Under the pieces are notes generated by a model. It saw nothing but the letters and a program-made list of their open reading frames with translations. It searched no databases and was not told where the DNA came from. A stretch of 25,000 nt of DNA from NCBI GenBank assembly GCA_030141605.1, contig JAQGDQ010000670.1:1-25000 (forward strand), read 5' to 3'. Source of the stretch: Tubiluchus corallicola. Lineage: Eukaryota; Priapulida; Priapulimorpha; Priapulimorphida; Tubiluchidae. Position numbers and translations under genes: made by a program. Of the stretch, positions 1 through 9,592 are shown piece by piece. Position 1 is the stretch's first letter. Every line of letters starts with the position of its first letter.

Positions 1-3
1 TAT

Positions 4-43
4 GTAGTCTTTGGTCACAACCCTGGGTTAGACCAAAGACTAC
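4..43. repeat. Perfect 13-bp inverted repeat (hairpin)
   Basis: GTAGTCTTTGGTC at 4-16 is the exact reverse complement of GACCAAAGACTAC at 31-43, with a 14-nt loop. The right arm is also part of the first unit of the tandem array that follows, so the array appears capped by one inverted unit. This could be the end of a fold-back or miniature DNA transposon; the left part lies off the window. Confidence 0.85.
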
Positions 44-162
44 TCTGGGGTTAGGCCAAAGACTACCCTGGGTTAGACCAAAGACTACTCTGGGGTTAGA
101 CAAAAGACTACATTGGGGTTAGACCAAAGACTACTCTGGGGTTAGGCAAAAGTCTACCTGGG
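27..162 (+). repeat. 22-23-bp tandem repeat, six units
   Basis: Six units of the type GTTAGACCAAAGACTACTCT plus GGG, at 27-49, 50-71, 72-94, 95-117, 118-140 and 141-162. Units differ by a few substitutions and one-base deletions. After the last unit the sequence ATGTAGTCTA reappears in the inverted sense. No coding potential is seen. Subterminal repeats of a DNA transposon are one possible origin. Confidence 0.9.
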
Positions 163-764
163 ATGTAGTCTAATGGAAGCAAGCAATTCTGCCAGTCATT
201 CGTAAAAATGGTAGCTTCAGCATCTGTTGACTGGATAAGCATCTTGTTGGTTTACATTTTTTCCACTTTGTGGCGTAACTGCTCGTAAGAGTTCAAGTAC
301 AGTATACGCTCCATCAGGTTATGACAAATTTGATTATGAGACTGAATTCATTCAAGAGCAATAGTGATGGCATGATTAGATGCGAACTCAGGCCTAATGC
401 TGAGAATAAAATTGGAGCGAAAGCTGACGATTAATTCAAGCGATGCAAAGCATTGTCATCTTTTGAGAGCCATCTATCTGATTTTAAATATGATAATCCA
501 CAAGCAAGCGTCTGTTTCAAAATTTTCAATTGTTAATTGCGATCGTAGTGAACGATTACGTAAGATGTATCTAATCGTAAACCATGAGAATTAATTTTTG
601 CACCAGGGTTTAGCGCGCAATTCAATCCTCTTGAGTAATTTTCATGCACCAAGTTCTAGCTGGAAGCTAGTAGGTTGCTTTGCTTACACTATCCCGTAAA
701 CTATTGATATTCCAGACTAATGTTCGTGACACGAAATTAGTTTTATATGTGCAGAGAATGAAAG
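163..764. other. Unannotated AT-rich stretch
   Basis: I see no convincing gene, RNA or repeat here. A 65-codon ATG frame at 397-594 has no recognisable motif and no splice signals that would support it. Confidence 0.5.
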
Positions 765-905
765 AGTTGTCATCCGCAAAGGATGCTAATGGTAGCGTGG
801 TGGCTTACCACCCGGGAGGTCGTGGGTTCAACTCCCAACCGAGTCATACCAAAGACTTGAAAAATGGTACCAATACTTCTTAGACTAAGCACGCGGGTTT
901 ATCGA
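765..905 (+). mobile_element. tRNA-derived SINE-like element
   Basis: GGTTCAACTCC at 825-835 is a perfect match to the RNA polymerase III B box (GWTCRANNC core), flanked by a 4-bp T-stem (TGGG/CCCA). About 35 bp upstream, TGGTAGCGTGG at 790-800 resembles an A box but has C where the consensus has A. The tail GTCATACCAAAGACTTGAAA followed by AATGG is the kind of tRNA-unrelated body seen in invertebrate SINEs. No anticodon arm or acceptor stem closes properly, so it is not a working tRNA gene. Boundaries are approximate and no target duplication was found. Confidence 0.6.
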
Positions 906-1127
906 AGTAACATGCGGGTAATAATAATCGGGACCATCTTGGAAATACGTACTGACTTACTTAAGGTGTTATCTTTCGACTATGTCCTAAACGAAATTAT
1001 TATTATTGTATGTAGCGGATTATCGATTTTATAAATCTGAACTCCGTTTCGAATCGCAGTCATTTTTAAATACACAAAAGAATTTTTTGTAGTCATTTTT
1101 GTAATAAAGCACTTGTAGTTAACATAA

Positions 1128-1189
1128 TCACCATGACTGTCGCGGTGCATTTGCGATTAGTCCATGCCATCTCTGGCAATTATTTCCAT
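1128..1189 (-). CDS. Candidate terminal exon, unidentified protein
   Basis: On the minus strand an AG (1191-1190) precedes an open frame encoding DGNNCQRWHGLIANAPRQSW followed by a TGA stop at 1128-1130. The first two bases complete a codon left open by the candidate exon at 1312-1503, so the phase fits an intron of about 120 bp. The upstream pyrimidine tract is weak and no minus-strand AATAAA follows closely. I do not recognise the peptide. This is inference from phase compatibility only. Confidence 0.2.
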
Positions 1190-1311
1190 CTTTATACGTG
1201 GAAATGTAGATCAAGTTGGATAAATAATTTCTTTATATCTTCTCTTCCTTCGCTGAGCTTGCTAGACTGCTTTAATATTTGATGACACATTTTAACAGAC
1301 TAAAGTCTTAC

Positions 1312-1503
1312 CAGGAGTGAATCTTGCACAGTTAATGGATGCTGCACCGAGCATAATTTTAAATGTAACGCCAGCAATTCGTAATATTTCGCCTAAAATC
1401 ACAGTACATTTATCTTGATCTGATATCTTGTCTCTAAGGCATTTGTTCACACAAGCCTCTTTAATGATATTGAGCTGAACAGGGAACGGTGCATTATACA
1501 GTT
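1312..1503 (-). CDS. Candidate internal exon, Cys-containing unidentified protein
   Basis: A frame with no stop runs on the minus strand and includes LNIIKEACVNKCLRDKISDQ, then DKCTVILGEILRIAGVTFKI and MLGAASINCARFTP. It ends at a good donor, CCTG|GTAAGA (intron from 1311). Two acceptors are possible: TAG at 1505-1504 (exon start 1503), or the better pyrimidine-rich TTCCCTGTTCAG (exon start 1474). With the first, the phase matches the candidate exon at 1984-2093. Amino-acid composition is protein-like with four cysteines and amphipathic stretches. There is no ATG at the start, as expected for an internal exon. I cannot name the family; a decayed transposon gene is an alternative. Confidence 0.4.
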
Positions 1504-1533
1504 CTATTCATAGGCACCAGGTCAGCCAACCTA

Positions 1534-1585
1534 CAGGTAATGTTATGACCTCCACTTTAAACTAGGAAGCCCATAACATTACCTG
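1534..1585. repeat. 14-bp perfect inverted repeat
   Basis: CAGGTAATGTTATG at 1534-1547 is the exact reverse complement of CATAACATTACCTG at 1572-1585, with a 24-bp spacer. The similarity continues outward in broken form (CAACC at 1528-1532, GGTTG at 1591-1595). If the neighbouring candidate exons are real this hairpin lies in their intron. Confidence 0.8.
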
Positions 1586-1983
1586 CGATTGGTTGAGCAG
1601 TGGTTTCCTGTGGAAAGAACAAACACGTGACATCGTCAGTTGTCTTCTGGTTGTCGTGGAATGCACTTCTCCTGTCTGCCTGCCGAGTGTCGTGGAGGTA
1701 AGGTTTGAAGCATTGTCATCAGGTTTTGTTTTTTCTATTGTGTTGTTCTTCTCAGCCGTCCCTTTTGAATTCTAAGTTTTGGTTTTGTTGTTTCTTTTTT
1801 TCAATTTCTGGAGCGTCCGTTATGCAGCGCTTACCCGCATCACCGATGGCGGGCCGTAAGGCTATCTACCGGGTCAAACCCCGGAACAATATTATGCATG
1901 CGTCTATCATGGTCAATGCTGTCTATGACTTGCGTTGCTTGCTTACAACCTGCGTGAGTTCAGATGTCAACATCCTGTCTCAC

Positions 1984-2093
1984 TTTTGCATTGTCTTCTC
2001 TCATTTATTCTCTCCTCATTAGCATTATCAGCTTTAGCGTCGCGAACCGCATCTTTCATTTTTTGAATCTCGTTTGTTAGAGTGAGAATAAGA
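1984..2093 (-). CDS. Candidate exon, coiled-coil-like unidentified protein
   Basis: The minus strand reads TNEIQKMKDAVRDAKADNAN then EERINERRQCK without a stop; the run is rich in charged residues and looks like a helical coiled coil. A possible donor, AAAA|GTGAGA, ends the exon at 1984, and a possible acceptor, AACTCTCAG, starts it at 2093. Its phase at the 3' side fits the exon at 1312-1503 if that begins at 1503. The family is not recognised. Read without splicing, the frame ends at a stop about 18 bases past the donor. Confidence 0.33.
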
Positions 2094-2387
2094 CTGAGAG
2101 TTATGAGTTTAGTAGTCAAGGAGTCAGCATGTAGTACGGAGAAAATTTAAGCCATTCTTTTCCTGACAGTGGATTTGCATTCAGGACCACTGTAACAAAC
2201 ACATTACCTTGGGTAGTCATTTCATCATTGGAACAAAATTTGGAACATTGTTGAAAATGGCCTCCAACACAATTACTTCTTTGTGTTGTCTTGTCTTTGA
2301 AGGACATAGGGAACTGAATTTGCTGTACAAACACAGATTTTCCACGTCTATGAGTGAGTCCTTTGGTTGTGTTAGTTGTGTACTATA

Positions 2388-2818
2388 TGTGAAAGTTATT
2401 TGTGAAGTTGAAATTGAACACTTGTAGAAAACAACTAAACACCAGATTACATGTTGGCACAAAAACTGAAACACTTTTATTGCACTAAATACACAGTAAA
2501 ATGCACAAGTAAAATGCAGATAATAAGCTGCACAGCACTGAGTGTGTGACAGAGAGACAGTGCGTCCCATGAGTTGCACGACTGCACTGCCTGAGACAGA
2601 GAGTGACTAGCAGTGAAATCTAGCCAGTTTATATAGGTTGAGAACTATGCAAAAACTTGGCTTCACATATCCCATTACAGTAAAAATAGGGGAGATCCAG
2701 TGAGTTTGCATATTCACTGGACCGAGCAATTGTACTAAGGGTGAGTTTAACTAGTAAAATGTTAAAGTGACTAATCAATAGATGGCAGCACCTAAAATAT
2801 ACAGTTACAACTTTCACA
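2388..2818 (-). mobile_element. Solo LTR of an LTR retrotransposon
   Basis: The 431-bp element starts and ends with the 10-bp inverted repeat TGTGAAAGTT/AACTTTCACA, giving canonical TG...CA ends. It is flanked by the perfect 5-bp duplication CTATA (2383-2387 and 2819-2823). Transcription orientation is minus: a TATA box (TATATAAACTGG complement around 2624-2635) precedes a polyadenylation signal (AATAAA complement near 2474-2479) by about 150 bp, as expected for U3-R-U5. Near its 5' end it carries the GGTGCTGCCATCTATTG motif, similar to that common in Ty3/gypsy and BEL/Pao LTRs. No internal region is present, so it most likely formed by LTR-LTR recombination. Assignment to gypsy or BEL is inference. 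Confidence 0.88.
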
Positions 2819-3146
2819 CTATATGTTTTAGTCTAGGCTTGTTGTATAAACTAAAACTGTTTACAAAATGCGATCATATACGACCAAAATCATTAGAATG
2901 GTCAATTATTCTTTTAAACATCTGTGTGACCAGATCCAACTTACTAAGTGCGATTTTAGCATTGCATTTACAAAAGCTGGGCATTCAGGTAAAGCTTAGA
3001 AGATTTGCACCTGGTACATTTTACAACAACCGTACACTTGCACTATATATTGCACATTTTACAACCAGATGGTGTAAATTGTTGTGGTACAGGCTTTAGA
3101 CATTTACATGGATGACTATAATATCTAAATTGTGTGGCAGGACAGA
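2819..3146. other. Unannotated stretch between LTR and microsatellite
   Basis: No coding or RNA feature is supported. A 105-codon plus-strand frame (2782-3099) begins inside the LTR and crosses its boundary and target duplication, so it is unlikely to be a gene. Confidence 0.5.
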
Positions 3147-3163
3147 ATTATTATTATTATTAC

Positions 3164-3249
<86 letters not shown>
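3147..3249 (+). repeat. (ATT)n microsatellite
   Basis: About 34 uninterrupted or nearly uninterrupted ATT triplets with a single ACT variant near 3161. The right edge abuts a probable LINE 3' end on the minus strand, making this its (AAT)n tail. Confidence 0.95.
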
Positions 3250-3400
3250 GTTTATTTCGTATAAAAATATACAGTTTACAAAGATAAAGATGTTAGTAAA
3301 ACAGGTAACGCGATGTTAGTAAAGTAACATATCTACAGACATTCAACTTTATAATAACCACACATTGTAGTTCCCTTGTAATTATATTACAGTATACAGT
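3250..3400 (-). mobile_element. Probable LINE 3' end (3' UTR remnant)
   Basis: Read on the minus strand, the sequence ends in TATACGAAATAAACTAATAA, a polyadenylation-like AATAAA running straight into a trinucleotide tail. This is the arrangement seen at the better-supported LINE ends elsewhere in the window. No ORF remnant is recognisable, so the 5' boundary and family are unknown. Confidence 0.4.
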
Positions 3401-5473
3401 GTTGTAAGGAGCTTAATAGATATTTTAAAACATAATCTAAACAGAATTCTAATTTAGATGCTTGGAAACAAGAATACACTGTAAATATATAACGAGCATC
3501 TACAAATGCATTGGTAATTTTTAAATCATTCACTGTCCTTGCTAATAACAATACCGGTTGTTACACAGTTGGCTCACCTATCAAAAACTAATATTGCTGG
3601 CGGGAACAAATTCAAATACGTGGCAAATTTGATCCACTTTTGATGAAATTCATCATCTCAGAAACCGCAGGAACATAAACACAATATGTTGGAATGAGCA
3701 TATCAACACTACACTGGAGCGGGCTTCTGGATACATAAAATCTGATTTCATTTCATGCATTTCGGTGATAAATTTTGACAAACTTTCTGCGAGCAATGCA
3801 ATTATTGTATCGACTTAAGGCGCGCGGAAAGTGGCTTATGGTCACAGGAGGGAATTGCTGTGTAGCCATTTTATGGAATATTAGGTGCTTGCTGAAAAAT
3901 CATTTGCTCAAACATCAACTACATTTTATATAAATAAAATCAATAACTTCGCGAAGTTGTTGATCCCATTTGCAAAACGTGAGTGAACATTGGCGTTTTG
4001 CTCCCTAGAGGTCAGCACTGTGAAAAATGAGGTGATGGTGTGGGATTAATTGATGAAAGTAGTTTCAATGAAACGTGTATATCTATTTAAAAATTATACT
4101 TTGTAAGCAATAATAACATTGCAATATTAAAAAAACCGCCAAAACCTGAATCCTGTGGAGATGACTCAGGCAGCTGGTGGGGGGGGGGTGTCAAAGGTTC
4201 ACTTAAAAAGTCAAAGGACTACCAAGCAAAAATTAGTAGAACACGCAGGTGTAAATCAAAAAGCAGTTTCAGGTACGTCCTGCTTTGTATTGAGGTAATT
4301 ACAATTACCTGCACAGGTTAAGTTGTAAAGTTCTGTGTTATTTATTTCTCAGTATCTTTACTCACTGGGCCAAAAATGCTGTTTTCGTGCATTGACTAAT
4401 TCGATGGTGCCATAAATTTAGAAAGAGTTGAATTTTTTTTGAAAATTCTTAAAATTTAAATTTTTAAAACTTTCTAAAATGTATAAAAAATCAAGTTCAA
4501 CTTTATTGGGTTTAACTAAACAGTTTGGAAATCTGTACATCTTATATTTACTTATATACTATTGCCATAGACTAAAAGAAACATATAGTTTTAATAAAGG
4601 CATTTTTTGCTACATACTTCATTACTTCATTACACATTCAAAATAGTACGTTCATTCAAAAATAGTACATCAATTTTGCGACTTGGACTTCGGAGGTATT
4701 TAAGCTAACAAAATTCATATTGGATGTGTAACTCAAAACAACTGATTTCAGTTTTATTCTCAACTAGTTTTTCTCTCTGCTAATTAACGTTAAACAAAAC
4801 GCATCAGTGCGCTGGAGCCAAGTTATTACTTCAAGAAGATGGAAATTGTTTATACACGTCATCAAATCCTCTTTTTATAAGAATGGCACACCTGCTTGAA
4901 TATTTGATTGCAATGATGTGGCTTCACTGTCACTGGCAAACATAAGCTAAGGTCAAGGATGAGCAACATGCGTCATACCTTCGTTAAAACTTCTGCCAAT
5001 GACGACAAAATGTCGTATTTTTAGAATTCCGAAAAGCGCGTAGCAGTAATTATTAAAATGCAGTAATTTGAATAAATATCAAACCTATAAAAATCCTGCA
5101 ACTACAATTAGGCAAGCATCATCTGTCACAAAACGATGTTTTCCTATTAAAAACTCCCAAGAACTTTATCCTCAAGCCTAATTAATAAAAACAACTTTGT
5201 GCTAATGTTTCTTAAAGCATCTAGTTGGGTTTTATCAGTTAGCCTTGAATATAGTTGAGTATTTGCTTTTTCTAACAACTTTTCTTACCATTCTATGATC
5301 TTTTTTAATGCAAAATAAAAATACGAGATAAATGTTAAATAAAAACAAAGTGAAAAGGTATAAAACGTTTAACAATCATTATTATTATCACCTAAAATTA
5401 TTAGTCACACTTAATTTAATAAAATATTAACGATGAGTAAAAGTTGCAATTTCACTCAAGTATCTGTTAGCAC
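3401..5473. other. Long non-coding stretch with small palindromes
   Basis: No gene is supported over about 2 kb. Small structures seen: a perfect 14-bp palindrome AACTTCGCGAAGTT at 3945-3958; a G run near 4177-4188; an 8-bp-arm palindrome AGGTAATT/AATTACCT at 4293-4310; and a strongly AT-rich block around 4425-4500. None identifies a function. Confidence 0.5.
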
Positions 5474-5663
5474 ATCCACACTTGTGGTCCTTTGATTGGT
5501 GGTTCTCAGACCATGCCACTGACAGGTGGTCCTTTAACGACTTTAAAGTGTTGAAAGTGATACTTTGCCTGTGGTGGTCTTTGACACGTGGTCCTTTGAT
5601 CGGCGGTCCTCAGTCCATCCCCCGACAGGTGACCCATTGACCACCTTTAATGGCTGTGTGGAT
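5474..5663. repeat. Hairpin-flanked imperfect direct repeat
   Basis: ATCCACAC (5474-5481) and GTGTGGAT (5656-5663) form an 8-bp inverted repeat at the ends. Inside, a block starting GTGGTCCTTTGATTGGTGGT at 5484 recurs as CGTGGTCCTTTGATCGGCGG at 5588, each followed by CAG.CCAT, CGACAGGTG or TGACAGGTG and a CTTTAA-containing tail. The motif GTGGTC(C)TTT occurs four times. It may be a small non-autonomous element; class unknown. Confidence 0.6.
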
Positions 5664-5863
5664 AGGGTGTGGCCTTAACGAATCTGTTGATTATATAAGG
5701 AATTCGGTTACAACAATCTCTATAAAAAGAGACTGCAAATAATTGCACACGTTCGTAAAGTTTATTTAGAGTATCGCTAAAATTTTCCATAAAAAAGTGC
5801 ATATTACTATTGTTACTTCTTTTCTATTTTTTGCTATTTGTTCTAATCTGATTATCATTTTGT

Positions 5864-6320
5864 CCTACCTACCTACCTATCTACCTGCCTACCTACCTAC
5901 CTACCTACCTGTCTACCTACCTACCTACCTACCTACCTACACTACTAACTACCTACACTACTATCTACCTACCTACCTACCTACCTACCTGTCTACCTAC
6001 CTACCTACCTACCTACCTACCTACACTACTAACTACCTACCTACCTGCCTACCTACTTACCAGCCTACCTACCTACCCAAACTACCTATGTACCTACCTA
6101 CCCACCTACCTACCTACCTACCTACCTACCTACCTACCTACACTACTAACTACCTACCTACCTGCCTACCTACCTACCTACCTACCTACACTACTAACTA
6201 CCTGCCTACCTACTTACCAGCCTACCTACCTACCCAAACTACCTACCTACCTACCATACCTACCTACCTACCTACCTACCTACCTACCTACCTACCTACC
6301 TACCTACCTACCTACCTACA
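5864..6320 (+). repeat. (CTAC)n tetranucleotide array with higher-order repeat
   Basis: A long CTAC array with variants. A 43-bp block starting CCTGCCTACCTACTTACCAG occurs at 6044 and again at 6201, a higher-order period of 157 bp. It is read in one frame as LPTY repeats, which is a consequence of the 12-bp periodicity and not a protein. The array lies on the same strand as the similar one at 10331. Confidence 0.95.
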
Positions 6321-7603
6321 GACTTACTTGTCTAGCTACATTAAACACACAGCAATTATGTTTTCCACTCTTTGTTTACAAATTTTACATTTTTCTTATC
6401 ATAAATTTTTACTGCACTTTGTTTATTTCTTTCCTCTGGATCACTTAAGTTTCCGCTTCCGTGAATTGGCTCTCATTATCGATAGTTCCCTGCTTACAGC
6501 TTTATTTGTCCAAGTTCTTTCCTGTAAGATAGCAGCTTTGGGACAACGAGGAAGCATTTTTCTAAGCATCCCTCTAAAGAACAATTCAGGATGCTGGCTG
6601 ACCAGATAAGGTTTAGATTGAATAAAGACAGCCAGAGAGCCAATGAAAGCTCAATGATCTGCTTCATACCGTTTGTGAAATCTTTTGTATTCACGAATTC
6701 CTAGCGATAATTATTTATAAATCCCAAATGAACTACACAAAATTTTTGCACTCTGTTGACAGCGCGCTGTATAAACAGCATTGTGATTTTGATCGAAGTG
6801 AATAAGCATTTTCACAGTTCCAGCGATTGATGATGATCGTGAAAAGGTCAAAGGTTAACTGTACCAGACAAAGCGTTTGTGTACATTTGACAGACCTGTT
6901 ACTGATAGCTCTTCTAAAACTTGGCCATTGTTTTTGAGACCCTCTCAACAATAGAAGCAAATCATTAGTGTATACCTGACAATGTCTCGCAGCCCATGCT
7001 ATTGTAATAGCAACTGTTTTAACAGCAAGCTAGAACCTTTCCTAGTTCATTTAAAGATAATTCACACTGACCTTCTAGACATTTCATAAACTTTAGATGG
7101 CTCGTAAAGGTCAAGCGGGATTTTCAATTCGCTTCATAACTCTGTTCAATTGTGCAATTGGGGCCACAGGTGTCTGTTGTAACAGTCATAATTCATGGAT
7201 CAGCAACATTGGCTGCAGGGAACTCTTACGGGAATCAATTGCGCATGATCCTAGCAGAGCGCAAATGCAGTTCTTAATTGACTAGAGCTTAAATCATTGT
7301 GGCTAATCTCCGTTGTTACAGTAAGCTACAGGTATAATAGTCTTAGTTTTTTGCTTCTTTTTTAAATGACGAAATAATAGTTATTATGCTAAAATGAAAA
7401 AACTAAAAGAAGAAATTAAAGTTTGGATGCAGCGGACCTTTTCTTATTGACAAGCAGGAGATTTAACAACTATAAAGGGCCGTCGTAGGTACTGAGTTGT
7501 CTATTTTCAGAGGGTGATTATAAACGAGTTGGGGAGATAGTCCGAGAATTTCCTCTCTAGAAATGGTTTCTTGTTGTGAAGCTTAAAAATTAAAGAAAAA
7601 TGA
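6321..7603. other. Unannotated stretch
   Basis: Several ATG frames of 60-75 codons occur on both strands, but none shows a recognisable domain or convincing splice context. If the Ig exon at 8518-8639 belongs to a larger gene, this may be its intron; I looked for the second half of the Ig domain on the minus strand here and did not find it. Confidence 0.45.
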
Positions 7604-8413
7604 CACATACAATGGCACATACAATAAATTACACTAATGCATTTGTGGCACATACAATGGCACATACAATAAATCACACTAATGCATTTGTGGCACATAC
7701 AATGGCACATACAATAAATCACACTAATGCATTTGTGGCACATACAATGGCACATACAATAAATCATACTAATGCATTTGTGGCACATACAACGGCACAT
7801 ACATACAATAAATCACACTAATGCATTTGTGGCACATACAATGGCACATACAATAAATCACACTAATGCATTTGTGGCACATACAATGGCACATACAATA
7901 AATCACACTAATGCATTTGTGGCACATACAATGGCACATACATACAATGGCACATACAATGGCACATCACACTAATGCATTTGTGGCACATACAATGGCA
8001 CATACAATAAATCACACTAATGCATTTGTGGCACATACAATGGCAGATACAATAAATCACACTAATGCATTTGTGGCACATACAATGGCACATACAGTAA
8101 ATCACACTAATGCATTTGTGGCACATACAACGGCACATACATACAATGGCACATACAATAAATCACACTAATGCATTTGTGGCACATACAATGGCACATA
8201 CAATAAATCACACTAATGCATTTGTGGCACATACACATACAATAAATCACACTAATGCATTTGTGGCACATACAACGGCACATACATACAATGGCACATA
8301 CAATAAATCACACTAATGCATTTGTGGCACATACAATGGCACATACAATAAATCACACTAATGCATTTGTGGCACATACAATGGCACATACAAAAAATCA
8401 CACTAATGCATTT
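7604..8413 (+). repeat. 45-bp minisatellite, 17 copies of core
   Basis: The modal unit is 45 bp: CACATACAATGG, then CACATACAATAAATCACACT, then AATGCATTTGTGG. The AATGCATTTGTG core occurs 17 times (the last copy diverges after TTTGT). Length variants arise by gain or loss of the 12-bp CACATACAATGG subunit or a CATA step. Because 45 is divisible by three, both strands show open frames with a 15-residue period. The array sits on the 3' side of the minus-strand Ig exon, so it is probably intronic. Confidence 0.95.
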
Positions 8414-8517
8414 GTATATTTTTATACTACATAAAAAAGCGAACAAAAAGAACTTCGAAATGTGGAATTTAACAAAACTAAAACTTCGGGACAAATTGAA
8501 AACAAAATTAAACTTAC

Positions 8518-8639
8518 TTGAAACTGATCACCCAAAAAAGCGACATGGCACTTGAATTCGGCTGTTTGTCCTTCTTTCACTGTGACGTCTTTTAATGCGG
8601 AGGTAAATTCTGGTAGACGTGCTTGGAGTTGCGTTTTGA
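8518..8639 (-). CDS. Exon encoding N-terminal half of an Ig I-set domain
   Basis: The minus strand reads KTQLQARLPEFTSALKDVTV then KEGQTAEFKCHVAFLGDQFQ. This matches the start of an I-set immunoglobulin domain: P-x-F leading strand A, the L-x-DV-x-V-x-EGQ turn, and A-x-F-x-C with the first disulphide cysteine. Splice sites are strong: acceptor CATCACATTTCAG before 8639 and donor CAA|GTAAGT at 8518. The 122-bp exon enters with two bases completing a codon and leaves in phase 0. The conserved tryptophan and second cysteine must lie on a downstream exon not found here. The style resembles domains of titin/twitchin/MLCK-like muscle proteins or cell-adhesion proteins; which one cannot be told from half a domain. 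The LINE at 8893-9540 is antisense to it, probably in the upstream intron. Confidence 0.85.
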
Positions 8640-8892
8640 CTGAAATGTGATGAAAAATAGATAATTATATTAAAGAATGCAACAGTTTCTCTGCCCGAAC
8701 AGATATTTTAATATCGATCACGTAAATTTTCAGCATAATCCGATAAATTTTGTAAATAATGTTACAATAATATGAAAATAGAACTGCCATGGACAATTAT
8801 TATTTAACAGCTGGTAAAAAAATCAAGAAAATGAGTAAATGCTAATGTTTTGCTTGTCACGTACTGCGAGTTTATTTGTGGGGAATGTCTGA

Positions 8893-9536
8893 GAAATATT
8901 ATACGTATACAAACGTAAGGCAGGTAGACAAAAATTCACAGCTTCAACAACTAACCTGAGAAAAACTTTTAAATTCCTAATCATTGAAGCACACAAAGAA
9001 TATTATACTCTACTTTTTATATTTAAGTACATTAACAACATCAGCAAACCATTCCAGAATAACAGATTTACCTTTTTTCCAAATCCTATCGTTAATTCCA
9101 GAACAAGCAATCTAAAACAAATTAGGACAAATACCCACTATGGAACGAACTCTGTAATCAAACAAGCAATTCTACTTTGGAATTCTCTACCATTACACGT
9201 TAAACAAATCAAGTCCATATCAGCATTTAAAACAAAATTGAAATCACTAATATTAACCAGATATGAAATACCATCACACCAGTACGACAACAGACACAGT
9301 AACTCAGAATTGATATATCCACGGCCATATTAATTAAATCATAGTTTTTCCATTTTTTGTGCATAGTTGTAAATATGTTTGATTTTATTTGTCGTTACTT
9401 TCCATTACTGCACAGTAGTTTAGATTGCACTGACGCATTTGCCTTTAGCAGTGTAAGTTTTTATTAACTAACACTGATTGATCATCTCTGTAAAGTTTTT
9501 ATCAGTGATTATCAATGTATTTTAATGGCAAATAAA

Positions 9537-9540
<4 letters not shown>
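8893..9540 (+). mobile_element. LINE family I, copy 1: 5'-truncated 3' end
   Basis: A stop-free frame without ATG runs from 8893 to the TAA at 9331-9333. Its distal part has the conserved C-terminus of CR1/L2/Rex-like non-LTR reverse transcriptases: THYGTNSVIKQAILLWNSLP, then SISAFKTKLKSLI, ending IYPRPY-stop. The 3' UTR contains GCACTGACGCATTTGCCTTT and ends AATGGCAAATAAAGATT at 9524-9540. The same terminus occurs at 16073-16088 and 17054-17069. The protein would lack all catalytic RT motifs, so the copy is dead on arrival, as is usual for truncated LINEs. Clade assignment is inference. Confidence 0.85.
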
Positions 9541-9569
<29 letters not shown>

Positions 9570-9575
9570 TATATA
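9539..9575 (+). repeat. (ATT)n then (AT)n microsatellite at LINE end
   Basis: Begins directly at the LINE terminus AAAGATT and changes from ATT to AT units. It forms the tail of LINE family I copy 1. Confidence 0.95.
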
Positions 9576-9592
9576 CAGTGAGGTATCTCTAA

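Noticed and set aside
2116-2579. Minus-strand ORFs of 72 and 120 aa
   Set aside because: They overlap the solo LTR boundary or lie beside it, and show no domain.
5797-6609. 270-aa ORF with LPTY repeats
   Set aside because: Tetranucleotide array with 12-bp frame periodicity; flanking residues show no domain.
7604-8413. CRISPR-like array
   Set aside because: Units are contiguous with no unique spacers, and the DNA is eukaryotic.
7507-8494. HTMAHTINHTNAFVA-type and CHCMCHKCISVIY-type repeat proteins on the two strands
   Set aside because: 45-bp minisatellite read in frame on both strands; no start context or unique domain.
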